Shown here: positions 28,905 through 37,600 of the stretch, one piece after another
How the letters are laid out: each line of letters opens with the position of its first letter
How positions within the stretch are numbered: position 1 is the first letter of the stretch
Source of the DNA: Bacteroidales bacterium
GTDB taxonomy: Bacteria > Bacteroidota > Bacteroidia > Bacteroidales > WCHB1-69
NCBI GenBank assembly: GCA_017649855.1
Contig: JAGCGA010000006.1
Coordinates: 30,719 to 94,718 of the forward strand
Direction: 5' to 3'
Length of the DNA: 64,000 nt
Notes under the pieces: generated by a model
Told to the model about the DNA's origin: nothing
Seen by the model: the letters and a program-made list of their open reading frames with translations, nothing else
Database searches by the model: none
Translations under genes and position numbers: made by a program

Positions 28905-29213
28905 GCGACAGTTCAAAGTCATAGTTCAAAGTCAACCGCAAAGGACACAAAGAGAGTAACCACGAAGGCACAAAGGACACAAAGAGAGTAACCACAAAGA
29001 GCACAAAGGACACAAAGAGAGTAACCACAAAGAGCACAAAGGACACAAAGAGAGATTAAGAGAGGAAATAGTTCAAGGTTCATAGTCAAAGTCAAGGTTC
29101 AAAAAGTACCTGCGGGTTCCTGCCCCCTGTCGCCACCCCTCCCCCTCCCCAATAACTATTGGCGACTTCTAATTATTTCTAACTGATTACCAACTCCTTA
29201 CGGGTAAAAATCC
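28905..29213. repeat. Long intergenic repeat tract upstream of the IS remnant
   Basis: This gap has no gene. It contains four degenerate tandem copies of a unit like GTAACCACAAAGAGCACAAA followed by GGACACAAAGAGA (about 28940-29056), then GTTCAAGGTTCATAGTCAAA-type repeats (29071-29100), and a pyrimidine-rich stretch CGCCACCCCTCCCCCTCCCC. The last 170 bases are copied at 34427-34595. Confidence 0.8.
28991..29160 (+). repeat. 170-bp direct repeat, left copy
   Basis: By eye this segment matches 34427-34595 except for one single-base gap (CAAAGAGCAC here, CAAAGGCAC there), a T/C change (AGATTAAG/AGATCAAG) and a G/C change (CTGCGGG/CTGCCGG). The two copies enclose a 5.3-kb accessory segment. Confidence 0.85.
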
Positions 29214-29315
29214 TTGCAAAAAGACATCTGAAATTCCCTTTCCGGACAACTATCGTCTTTTAACTTTTTACGATGAATATCTCTCGCAACCAATTGTCAT
29301 TCAGAGAATTATTTA

Positions 29316-29323
29316 TATATTTG
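29316..29323 (+). promoter_or_regulatory. -7 box before the transposase
   Basis: TATATTTG lies 20 bases before the ATG at 29343. Confidence 0.5.
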
Positions 29324-29342
29324 CGGCAAAATTGCATGGCAG

Positions 29343-30146
29343 ATGAAAGAGATCAAACCGACATACAAGAAGCAGGACAACATCACCCTTTTTGACAACG
29401 AGGAGACGATGTTCAAGATCGTGGTGCTGCAGCGGATATATCATCTCAGCGATGCGCAGGCGGAATACCAGATCCGTGACAGGCTCTCGTTCCGCGATTT
29501 CCTCGGACTGGCCAGCGGCGACAAGGTGCCCGACGGGAAAACAATATGGGCTTTCAAGGAGGAATTGACAAAGAAAGGCCTTTTTTGGCAATTGTTCGAT
29601 GAATTCTACGCTTTCCTGGAGGAGAAAAACCTGATCATGCATGAGGGCACCATGATTGACGGGAGTTTCGTGGAGGCGCCGCGCCAGCACAACACATGCG
29701 AAGAGAACAAACTAATCAAGGAAGACAGGGGCGGCGAGTTGTGGAATCCCGAAGAGTGCGACACCGAGGAGGAGAAGAAGCGCAAGGCCAACAAGAAAAG
29801 GCAGAAAGACATAGATGCACGCTGGGTGAAGAAGGGCGGGGAGAAACATTACGGCTACAAAACCACACAAAAGTGGACAAGGGAAGCAAGTTCATCAAGA
29901 AAGGAGTGACTACGAATGCCTCCGTTCATGAACTCCAAGCCGGTGAAAGAGCTTGTGGATGAGAATGACAGGGGAGAGGATTTGTTCGCCGACAGTGCCT
30001 ACATCGGCAAAAGGGTGAAGAGGGTGATGCGGAAGTTCGAGATGAAGGACAAGGTGATCAAGCGGAACGCGGCCTACAACACCCTGACAAACCTGGTCTA
30101 CAACCTGTGCCGGTACGAGCAAGTCTTGCGATTAGGAATGAACTAA
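29343..30146 (+). pseudogene. IS5-family DDE transposase, broken
   Basis: The first 178 or so codons read as an IS5-type transposase: an N-terminal domain with TMFKIVVLQRIYHLSDAQAE, the first catalytic aspartate in MIDGSFVEAP, and KANKKRQKDIDARW. Near 29862-29875 the frame shifts (KHYGYK continues as NHTKVDKGSKFIKKGVTT in another frame). It returns to the first frame near 29925 after a stop at 29907-29909. The second aspartate survives (DLFADSAYIG). Shortly after DKVIKRN the sequence jumps to TLTNLVYNLCRYEQ, the normal C-terminal end, so roughly 50-60 codons with the catalytic glutamate are missing. Two compensating frameshifts and the deletion make it inactive. Confidence 0.85.
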
Positions 30147-30263
30147 CTCAATAAACGCTGTAAATCAATAATACACAAACTCGTACGATAAAAAAAGAAA
30201 GAAAAAAATCAAAGCAGCTGCAACCATTCGACTTTTTTGCATCATATTAATAGATAAAGTAGT

Positions 30264-30352
30264 TATCTTTGCAGCGTCATATTTTCAGATTCTGTTTGAT
30301 GGACCTCGCAGGGTCTGGAGGTGTGGCGCGAAAATGGTAAAAATAGAGGTCC
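30264..30352 (+). other. Tandem 92-bp unit, copy 1: -7 box, 13-codon ORF, closing hairpin
   Basis: The unit starts with TATCTTTGCAGC, holds an ORF at 30299-30340, and is closed by a stem of GGACCTC (30301-30307) with GAGGTCC (30346-30352). Copy 2 repeats every element 91-92 bases further on. Shared 3' sequence is GCGCGAAAA..GTAAAAA then ATAGA and RGTCCC. In the second copy a C-G pair of the stem is a T-A pair, and an A-T pair is G-T, so pairing is kept while bases change. Confidence 0.6.
30299..30340 (+). CDS. Possible 13-residue peptide, unit 1
   Basis: The ATG at 30299 opens MDLAGSGGVARKW and stops at TAA 30338-30340. The ATG lies 28 bases after the -7 box. The copy-2 ORF has the same length and the same ending pattern (ARK plus one residue). 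Coding is not shown; the ORF may be a by-product of a conserved RNA. Confidence 0.25.
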   Translation: MDLAGSGGVARKW

Positions 30353-30355
30353 CAT

Positions 30356-30450
30356 TATATTTGCAGCATAGTTGTTCTGCATGATGTTTATGGGCTTCGC
30401 ATCAAGGTCGGCGGCTGCGCGAAAAAAGTAAAAAATAGAAGTCCCCCTTA
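30356..30450 (+). other. Tandem 92-bp unit, copy 2: -7 box, 13-codon ORF, closing hairpin
   Basis: The unit starts with TATATTTGCAGC and holds an ORF at 30390-30431. It is closed by GGGCTTC (30392-30398) with GAAGTCC (30438-30444, one G-U pair). It ends 18 bases before the ATG of the surface-protein gene at 30469, so it could act as that gene's leader or promoter as well as an independent small gene. Confidence 0.6.
30390..30431 (+). CDS. Possible 13-residue peptide, unit 2
   Basis: The ATG at 30390 opens MGFASRSAAARKK with TAA at 30429-30431; an in-frame ATG two codons upstream (30384) is also possible. Alignment with unit 1 keeps Met1, Ala4, Ala10, Arg11 and Lys12. Confidence 0.25.
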   Translation: MGFASRSAAARKK

Positions 30451-30468
30451 AAAAACACATCATGCATC

Positions 30469-31539
30469 ATGATGAAAACTACAACCCGAAACACCAGAAA
30501 ATCACACACATGGGCAGCCTTGGCGTTGGCCTGCGCCCTCATGATGGCGACAACGGTGGATGCCCAGACATCCTCCTGGCTACTTACTGGAAACTCCGAT
30601 GCCACCTCCAGCAGCTTCGTGGGCACCACCAACTCCGTGCCGCTGCTGTTCGGCACAAACAGCACAATCCGCATGGCACTGCTCGCCAACAACCCCTTTC
30701 TGGGTATTGGGACCAGCGACCCCATGGCAAATCTGCATATTCACGGGAGCCATATGTCTAACCCCAAACCCGCCCCCACCACTTTTCAGATAACCAACCC
30801 CTCTACCGGCAACTCCTTCTCGGATGGTTTCAAAATATACCTGTCCTCTCTTGCCGTCACCATCTCCCAGCTTGAGAAGGCAAACCTCAGCGTCCTGAAC
30901 AACGGCCAAGGCTTGGTGATAGACACCAACGGGTACGTGGGCTTCAACACACAGTATCCGAAGCAGAAGATCCATGTGGTGGACAACAACATCTTGATAA
31001 CCAAGACTTCTTCCAGGGCGCCCGGTTCCACCAACGGTTCCATTTTGTTCGGTTCGGCAGCCTCCAACACGGACCCGGCGGGTTCTTGGGGCATTGAGTA
31101 TTGCAATAGCGAGAGCGAGGGATACGGGTTGAACTTTTGGAAGACGTGGGAGACGGGCTACAATGGATTCAACCATGCGTTGTTTTTGTCGAATGAAGGG
31201 AATGTGGGTATCGGGACGAACACCCCGCAGGAGAAGTTGACGGTGAACGGGACAGTGTGCGCCAAGGAGGTTCGGGTGTCGCTCAACGGCAGTCCCTGCT
31301 GGCCGGACTACGTGTTCGGCAAGGAATACGAACTCATGAATTTGAAGGATTTGGGCAGCTTCGTGAGCAAGAACAATCATCTGCCCAACATTCCGTCCGC
31401 AGCGGAGGTGCTGGAATCCGGAATAGAGCTGGGAGAGATGAATGCCCTGCTACTCCAAAAGATCGAGGAGCTGACGCTCTATGTCATAGACCTTCAACAG
31501 CAGATTGACGAACTGAAAGGGGAAGGAGGGTTGAAATGA
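30469..31539 (+). CDS. Secreted tail-fibre-like surface protein with C-terminal coiled coil
   Basis: The 356-residue product has a signal peptide ending in TTVDAQ (about residue 33). A beta-rich body carries repeated motifs of the type FLGIGTSDPMANLHIHG, YVGFNTQYPKQKIHV and NVGIGTNTPQEKLTVNG, as in phage tail-fibre-like proteins of Bacteroidota. It ends in a heptad-like helix (MNALLLQKIEELTLYVIDLQ) suited to trimer or dimer formation. There is no T9SS sorting domain and no S74 chaperone core that I can see. The stop overlaps the next start by four bases (ATGA), coupling it to the paralogous pair. Function unknown; a surface filament or adhesin is inferred. Confidence 0.75.
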   Translation: MMKTTTRNTRKSHTWAALALACALMMATTVDAQTSSWLLTGNSDATSSSFVGTTNSVPLLFGTNSTIRMALLANNPFLGIGTSDPMANLHIHGSHMSNPKPAPTTFQITNPSTGNSFSDGFKIYLSSLAVTISQLEKANLSVLNNGQGLVIDTNGYVGFNTQYPKQKIHVVDNNILITKTSSRAPGSTNGSILFGSAASNTDPAGSWGIEYCNSESEGYGLNFWKTWETGYNGFNHALFLSNEGNVGIGTNTPQEKLTVNGTVCAKEVRVSLNGSPCWPDYVFGKEYELMNLKDLGSFVSKNNHLPNIPSAAEVLESGIELGEMNALLLQKIEELTLYVIDLQQQIDELKGEGGLK

Positions 31540-32045
31540 AAAAATATCTATTATGGGGGCTCTTCTTTTTGCTTTCAGCCCAACTATTCTCACAAACAGA
31601 TAACAAAGACTTGTCCAATGCGGTTCTGCAGTGCAGGTACGGGAATCTGTATAACAGCACCACCATGGAGAAAATGGATGTGCCGACATTAGGTGGGATG
31701 CTTTCCAAGGAGTCGTTCTATACCTACTGTCAAGCGCGGGCGGAGTACATGGCATCCCTTTCCATGTGGGCAATATCCGGTACGGGAGCAGCCTCCTCCT
31801 TGATCATAGCCCTGGTAGGACATAAGGGAATTCCCAATTACTCACCGATGAGCTATACTTTCTATTATACGCCCTTTATTTGCACTTTCGCGCTGACCGT
31901 TGCTGCTTTGGTCCCGGCCGTTGTCCTCACCGCTGACAGCTACCGGAAACTGAACAGAGTTGCTGCAGACTACAATAACACCACAGGCAGAACACTCTCC
32001 CTGGGGTTGAGTGGGCATGGAGTTGGTTTAACCTTTAAGTTCTGA
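31536..32045 (+). CDS. Hypothetical membrane protein, first of a paralogous pair
   Basis: The 169-residue product has a signal peptide (MKKYLLWGLFFLLSAQLFSQ) and two hydrophobic segments (about residues 77-98 and 110-135). It shares a pattern with the next protein: NLYNSTTMEKM, then SKESFYTYCQARAEYMASL, then SYRKLNRVAADYN and a terminal beta-like strand GVGLTFKF. I do not recognise the family. Its start overlaps the preceding gene and its stop is 4 bases before the next, so the genes form one operon. Confidence 0.75.
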   Translation: MKKYLLWGLFFLLSAQLFSQTDNKDLSNAVLQCRYGNLYNSTTMEKMDVPTLGGMLSKESFYTYCQARAEYMASLSMWAISGTGAASSLIIALVGHKGIPNYSPMSYTFYYTPFICTFALTVAALVPAVVLTADSYRKLNRVAADYNNTTGRTLSLGLSGHGVGLTFKF

Positions 32046-32049
32046 CGAT

Positions 32050-32595
32050 ATGAAAAAGATACTCTTTATTCTCACTATATTGGCGTTAGCTTTGTCATTA
32101 GAAGCTCAAGAGTCCGACAGCACAGGGAGTCTCCCCATGCAATTGGCCAGACACCACGGCCATCTTTATGAAGCGGAAATGATGGGAAAAATTTCTCTGC
32201 ATTCTTCCGTATATTTGCTTTCCCCTGAAAGTTTTAATCTCTATTATAAGGCACGCCGGGAATATGTGTCTGCGTTAGTCCTTTGGTCTGTGGGAGGCGT
32301 TGCTGTGACAGGTTTCTTAGGGTACGCAAGTTGGAATCTTATTACATCGGCAATTCACACTCATCCAACTGATCCAAACCATCCAACGGATGATCTTACG
32401 CCACTTTTTACCGAAGTAAGTTTGGGGATGGCCTTGGGGAGTGCCATATTGTTTTTTACTCCTGCCCTATGGCTCACCTTGGATAGCTACAAGAAAATAA
32501 ATCATATTGTGTCAGACTATAACCAAAGACGAAATCACATTTCCCTTCACTTTGGTCCGACACGTTATGGTATAGGGTTGTCTTTAAATTTCTGA
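32050..32595 (+). CDS. Hypothetical membrane protein, second of a paralogous pair
   Basis: The 181-residue product has a signal peptide (MKKILFILTILALALSLEAQ) and two hydrophobic segments. It shares the motifs HLYEAEMMGKI, SPESFNLYYKARREYVSAL and SYKKINHIVSDYN, and the end GIGLSLNF, with its upstream neighbour. The similarity along the whole length shows an old tandem duplication. A Thr/Pro/His-rich loop (HTHPTDPNHPTDD) separates the hydrophobic parts and differs from the first copy. Position directly before a secreted protease raises the idea of an accessory or protective role, which is speculation. Confidence 0.75.
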   Translation: MKKILFILTILALALSLEAQESDSTGSLPMQLARHHGHLYEAEMMGKISLHSSVYLLSPESFNLYYKARREYVSALVLWSVGGVAVTGFLGYASWNLITSAIHTHPTDPNHPTDDLTPLFTEVSLGMALGSAILFFTPALWLTLDSYKKINHIVSDYNQRRNHISLHFGPTRYGIGLSLNF

Positions 32596-32600
32596 ACACT

Positions 32601-34412
32601 ATGAGAAGAATTACCTTAGTCTTTTACTGGTCTTTTATGTGCTTGTTCCTTTATGCCCAAACGCCCGCGACAGTAACAGAAGCAGAGATTGCCGCCACCC
32701 GGTATGCTCATTTGTATTTGCATTATCCGTCACTAAGATCCTACAATATTGTCTCAACAGATTCTCTTGAGATTTCTTGTCATACGGTACTGCGCGAAAT
32801 TAGCTTTGACAATGGTGTCAGTATAGTATTGTCCGGTTATAAAGACTGCCAGCCCGTGCTCTTTTATTCCTTTAACCAGGAGAGGATTCTTCCCAATATT
32901 TCAAGTTTACCAGATGGTTTATATGATTTCGTATATAACTATGCTTATGCCATACAATATGTTGCCGACAGCTTGAGATCTGCTTATATTCACCCTGACT
33001 GGATGGCACTTTTGGATTCAGATATGGGACACTTTCCAAGGTCTGGTGACATCTATGGTCCTCTACTAACCACTAAATGGGGACAGTCTCTCGCTTCAAA
33101 AGCATGGGATTTTCATGCCTTTAACTTTTTTATTGAGGAAAATGAAGTATGCTCGCATGGTTATTGCCCTACGGGATGTGTAGCAACAGCTATGGCTCAA
33201 ATCATGAATTATTGGAAATATCCTGTATATCTGCCTAATAAGACATATCAATTTGACTGGTGTAACATGGCTGACAGCTTAACAAGTCATGATAATTCTA
33301 TCCCAACATGTCCAGTGAACGCCAACTATGAAAATGAACGAAATGCCATAGCCCGATTGATGGCGGATTGTGGTAGGGCGGCAGATATGGATTACTGTCA
33401 TAACAAAAAATGCCAATCATTCACAACTCCACTTAAAGCACGAAATTCCTTGGTGGACACCTTCAATTATTCTCCTGATGCCATCAGAAGATTAAGATCA
33501 ACATATCCTAACGATTCTGACTGGAAAAGTTTCATTGTGGATGACATTATGGCTGGGAAGCCGGTTTTATATGCTGGTATATCGTATAATACAAATGAAT
33601 TCAATGAAAATGGACATGCTTTCGTGTGTGACGGGTATAATGAAGAGACAGGGTTGTTTCATTTCAATTGGGGACATGAGTATGATGATCTTGAAATCTG
33701 GTGTTCCATAAATAGTATCATACAAGGTAATTATAATTGGAATCATTTGGAACGTGCTGTTTTCAACATCCACCCCGCCTATACTCAGGACTACTGCGAC
33801 TTCAGCCTGCCATTGTGGATGCACTATTATAACTACTACACTTTATTAGGAAATACTACTCCTGACCCGCATCTGAATGTACCCAAGACCTTCACCACGC
33901 TGGCGAGCGTGCCCCAGGACAATGCCTATCCGTCTTCCTGGAGGACCATTTCGTCTGGAGACACTTCGGAATATGTGGCACACAAAGAGGTTGTGCTGCA
34001 GCCAGGCTTCACAGCCGAGGCGGGCAGCACGTTTGTGGCCAGAATTGAGCCATGTGCCGACTGCGAGGAGGGTGGCGGGCTTCGAAGGCAACCTTCACAC
34101 AAACAGGATATTAAGGATGAGAACCTCGTAGAGACGCGCCATGGCGCGTCTCTACAGGACGGCACCGACGGCGGCCTGCTGGTATATCCCAACCCCACGG
34201 ACGGAATGCTGTACGTGGCCCTCTCCAATGCCGACGAGACCATCGACCATATCGTCATCGCCAATCTCGCGGGACGGGAGGTGGCCGCTTTCGCCGGTCC
34301 TGACGGGAAGATGGACGTAACGAAGCTGCCCGCGGGCGTCTATCTCCTCACCGTGACCACCGCCTCGGGAGACACCCTCGCCAGCAAGTTCGTGAAGACG
34401 GAGGGAAAGTAA
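32601..34412 (+). CDS. C10-family (streptopain-like) cysteine protease with T9SS sorting domain
   Basis: The 603-residue product has a signal peptide (residues 1-20) and a propeptide to about 155. A C10 catalytic domain follows with Cys193 (PTGCVATAMAQIMNYW), His339 (NGHAFVCDGYN) and GLFHFNWG. Streptopain normally reads WGWGG after this; here it is WGHEYDD. Next comes VVLQPGFTAEAGSTFVARIEPC, a motif common in Bacteroidota secreted proteins. A type A T9SS C-terminal domain ends the protein (VYPNPTDGMLYV … LPAGVYLLTV). The catalytic part is AT-rich while the end from about 33870 is GC-rich, and a 28-bp palindrome sits in the linker. Confidence 0.9.
   Translation: MRRITLVFYWSFMCLFLYAQTPATVTEAEIAATRYAHLYLHYPSLRSYNIVSTDSLEISCHTVLREISFDNGVSIVLSGYKDCQPVLFYSFNQERILPNISSLPDGLYDFVYNYAYAIQYVADSLRSAYIHPDWMALLDSDMGHFPRSGDIYGPLLTTKWGQSLASKAWDFHAFNFFIEENEVCSHGYCPTGCVATAMAQIMNYWKYPVYLPNKTYQFDWCNMADSLTSHDNSIPTCPVNANYENERNAIARLMADCGRAADMDYCHNKKCQSFTTPLKARNSLVDTFNYSPDAIRRLRSTYPNDSDWKSFIVDDIMAGKPVLYAGISYNTNEFNENGHAFVCDGYNEETGLFHFNWGHEYDDLEIWCSINSIIQGNYNWNHLERAVFNIHPAYTQDYCDFSLPLWMHYYNYYTLLGNTTPDPHLNVPKTFTTLASVPQDNAYPSSWRTISSGDTSEYVAHKEVVLQPGFTAEAGSTFVARIEPCADCEEGGGLRRQPSHKQDIKDENLVETRHGASLQDGTDGGLLVYPNPTDGMLYVALSNADETIDHIVIANLAGREVAAFAGPDGKMDVTKLPAGVYLLTVTTASGDTLASKFVKTEGK
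34128..34155. repeat. Perfect 28-bp palindrome inside the protease gene
   Basis: GTAGAGACGCGCCA is followed at once by its own reverse complement. It keeps the reading frame and encodes part of the linker (VETRHGASL) between the protease part and the sorting domain. It has the look of a small palindromic mobile element. Confidence 0.8.
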
Positions 34413-34426
34413 AACTCCGAATCAAA

Positions 34427-34595
34427 ACCACAAAGGCACAAAGGACACAAAGAGAGTAACCACAAAGAGCACAAAGGACACAAAGAGAGATCAAGAGAGG
34501 AAATAGTTCAAGGTTCATAGTCAAAGTCAAGGTTCAAAAAGTACCTGCCGGTTCCTGCCCCCTGTCGCCACCCCTCCCCCTCCCCAATAACTATT
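34427..34595 (+). repeat. 170-bp direct repeat, right copy
   Basis: This copy matches 28991-29160 with two base changes and one gap and begins 15 bases after the protease stop. Further AACTCTTAACT-type repeat follows to about 34620, before the secA promoter. Confidence 0.85.
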
Positions 34596-34654
34596 ATCTA
34601 TTAACTCTTAACTATAACCCTCTTCTCTCCTGTTTCCCATTCACCAAAAAATTG

Positions 34655-34662
34655 TATCTTTG
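34655..34662 (+). promoter_or_regulatory. -7 box for secA
   Basis: TATCTTTG lies 23 bases before the ATG at 34686. Confidence 0.6.
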
Positions 34663-34685
34663 CCCCCTTAATTTTTAATAGGAAT

Positions 34686-37600
34686 ATGGCAAACTTTTTA
34701 ACAAAGATTTTTGGTACAAAGGCAGACAGGGATATGAAAGAACTGAAGCCTTTGCTAAATAAGACTCTAGAGGTTTACGAAACCATTAAGAACCTGACAA
34801 CAGATGAGTTACGACATAAGACGGTGGAGTTTCGCGAGAAGATTCAGGCGGCCACTGCCACGGAGGAACAGCGCGTGAAGGAGATCAAAGACTACCTGGA
34901 CGCCAACTACGATCTGCCCATCGAGGAGAAACAGGATCTCTACAAGGAGAGTGAAAAATTGGAGGAGAAGATCTACGAGACCACCCAGCATATTCTCCGC
35001 GAGATTCTTCCCGAGGCTTTTTCTGTGATGAAGGAGACTGCCCGCCGCTTCAAAGAGAATGAAGTCATTGAAGTGAAGGCCACGCAGATGGACCGTGATC
35101 TGGCCGCCACTCACGACGGTATAGAGATTGACGGTGACATCGCCCGCTACCGCAACTCCTGGTCTGCCGGCGGCAATATGATCACTTGGGATATGTGCCA
35201 CTACGATGTGCAGCTCATCGGCGGCATGGTGCTCCACGACGGCAAGATCGCGGAGATGGCCACTGGTGAAGGTAAAACCCTCGTCGCCACCCTCCCCGTT
35301 TACCTCAATGCACTCCCCGGCAAGGGCGTCCATGTGGTGACCGTCAACGACTACCTCGCCAAGCGTGACTCCGAATGGATGGGACGCCTCTATGAGTTCC
35401 TCGGCCTCTCCGTGGACTGCATCGACAAGCACGAGCCCAACTCCGACGAGCGCCGCCGCGCCTATAACGCCGACATCACCTACGGTACCAACAACGAGTT
35501 CGGTTTCGACTATCTGCGTGACAATATGGCCCGCAACATCGGGGAGCTGGTGCAACGCCCCCACAACTACGCCATCGTCGATGAGGTGGACTCCGTCTTG
35601 ATTGACGATGCCCGTACCCCGTTGATCATCTCCGGTCCCACCCCGAAAGGCGACAAGCAGGACTTCGACCAATACAAGCCCATTGTGGAGAAACTATACA
35701 ACGCACAACGCCTCTACGTGGCCGACATCCTGACCAAAGCCAAGGCATTGCTGAAGGAGAATCCTGACCCCAAGCCGCAAGACGAGAGTGCCATGTTGTT
35801 GTTGCGTGCCCACCGCGGCCTGCCCAAGAACAAGGCCCTCATCAAGTTCCTCAGCGAACCCGGTATGAAACAGGTGCTCCAACGTACCGAGTCTTTCTTC
35901 ATGCAGGAGCAAAACCGCAATATGCACTTCATCGATGATGAGCTTTACTTTGTCATCGAGGAGAAGCAGAACACCGTCGATATCATGGAGAAAGGTATCG
36001 ATGTCATCAGCAAGGATGCCGAGCAGGCCAAGATGTTCATCATGCCGGATGTGGGTGCCGAAATTGCCGAACTGGAGAAACTCGACCTCACCCCTCAAGA
36101 GAAAACTGCCCGCAAAGAGGAAATCTATAGTAACTTTGCCGCTGCCTCCGACCGTATCCATACCGTCCATCAGCTGCTGAAGGCATACACCATGTTCGCC
36201 AAAGATGTGGAGTACGTCATCATCGACAACAAGGTGAAGATTGTGGACGAACAGACCGGCCGTATCATGGAGGGCCGTCGCTACTCCGACGGTCTGCACC
36301 AGGCTATCGAAGCCAAGGAGAATGTGAAGGTGGAGGCCGCCACCCAAACCTACGCCACCATCACCCTCCAGAACTACTTCCGTATGTACAAGAAGCTGGC
36401 CGGTATGACCGGTACTGCCGAGACGGAAGCCGGCGAGTTCTGGAATATCTACAAACTCGATGTGGTGGTCATCCCGACTAACAAGCCGGTGATCCGTAAA
36501 GACTATGACGACTTGGTGTACAAGACCAAACGCGAGAAATACAACGCCGTGGTGAACGAGATTGTGCGTTTGCACGAAGAGGGCCGCCCCGTATTGGTGG
36601 GTACCACCTCTGTGGAGACTTCCGAGTTGTTGTCCAAGATTCTCAACATGCGCCGCATCCAGCATAATGTGTTGAATGCCAAGCTGCATAAGAAAGAAGC
36701 CGACATCGTGGCTGAAGCTGGCCAGGAGGGCACCGTCACCATCGCCACCAACATGGCAGGTCGTGGTACCGATATCAAGCTGACTCCCAAGGTGAAAGAG
36801 TTGGGTGGTTTGGCCATCATCGGCACCGAGCGCCACGACTCCCGTCGTGTGGACCGTCAGTTGCGTGGCCGTTCCGGTCGTCAAGGTGACCCCGGCAGCT
36901 CCCAGTTCTTCGTCTCTTTGGAAGACGACCTCATGCGTCTCTTCGGCTCTGACCGTATCGCCAAGGTCATGGACCAGATGGGCCATCAAGATGGCGATGT
37001 GATCCAACACAGCATGATCTCCAAGTCTATTGAGCGCGCCCAGAAGAAGGTGGAAGAGAACAACTTCGGTATTCGTAAGCGTTTGCTGGAGTATGATGAC
37101 GTGATGAACAAACAACGTTCCACCATCTACCGCAAACGTCGTAACGCCCTCTTCGGTGACCGTCTGGCTATCGACATTGCCCAGATGTTCGAGGATGTGT
37201 GTACCACTATGGTACCCGACTATTGGGATGCCAAAGACTACGAAGGATTCTCCGCTGCAATGATTACCACTTTTGGCATCGAATCCCCCTTTGATGAGGA
37301 TACCTTCTTGCAGGAAAGACCCAACAAGCTGATAGAACAACTGCAGCCCCTCGTCTATGACCACTATAAAGAGAAGATTGCCAAAGTGTGTGAGCAGGCT
37401 TTCCCGGTCATTGACCGCGTCTATATGGAGCATGGCGAGCAGTTCCAGAATATCGCCATCCCCTTCACCGATGGCGTCAAGACCATCAACATTGTGGCTC
37501 CTCTTAAGAAATGCCACGAGACCAACGGTCGTGAGGTGGGACTCTCTTTTGAAAAGGGTATCACCTTGGCTGTGATTGACAACGCATGGAAAGAGCATCT

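Larger units (their letters stand above)
29214..30241 (+). mobile_element. Decayed IS5-type insertion sequence
   Basis: The extent is set by a transposase remnant and imperfect outer inverted repeats: TTGCAAAAAGAC at 29214-29225 and, on the reverse strand, TGCAAAAAAGTC at 30230-30241. The element is shortened by an internal deletion in the transposase gene. The ends are tentative, since the inverted repeats are short and A-rich. Confidence 0.45.

Noticed and set aside
28930..29060. Regular ACACAAAGG-type repeats that could be taken for a CRISPR array
   Set aside because: There are no spacers of constant length or unique sequence, units are degenerate, and no cas genes are nearby.
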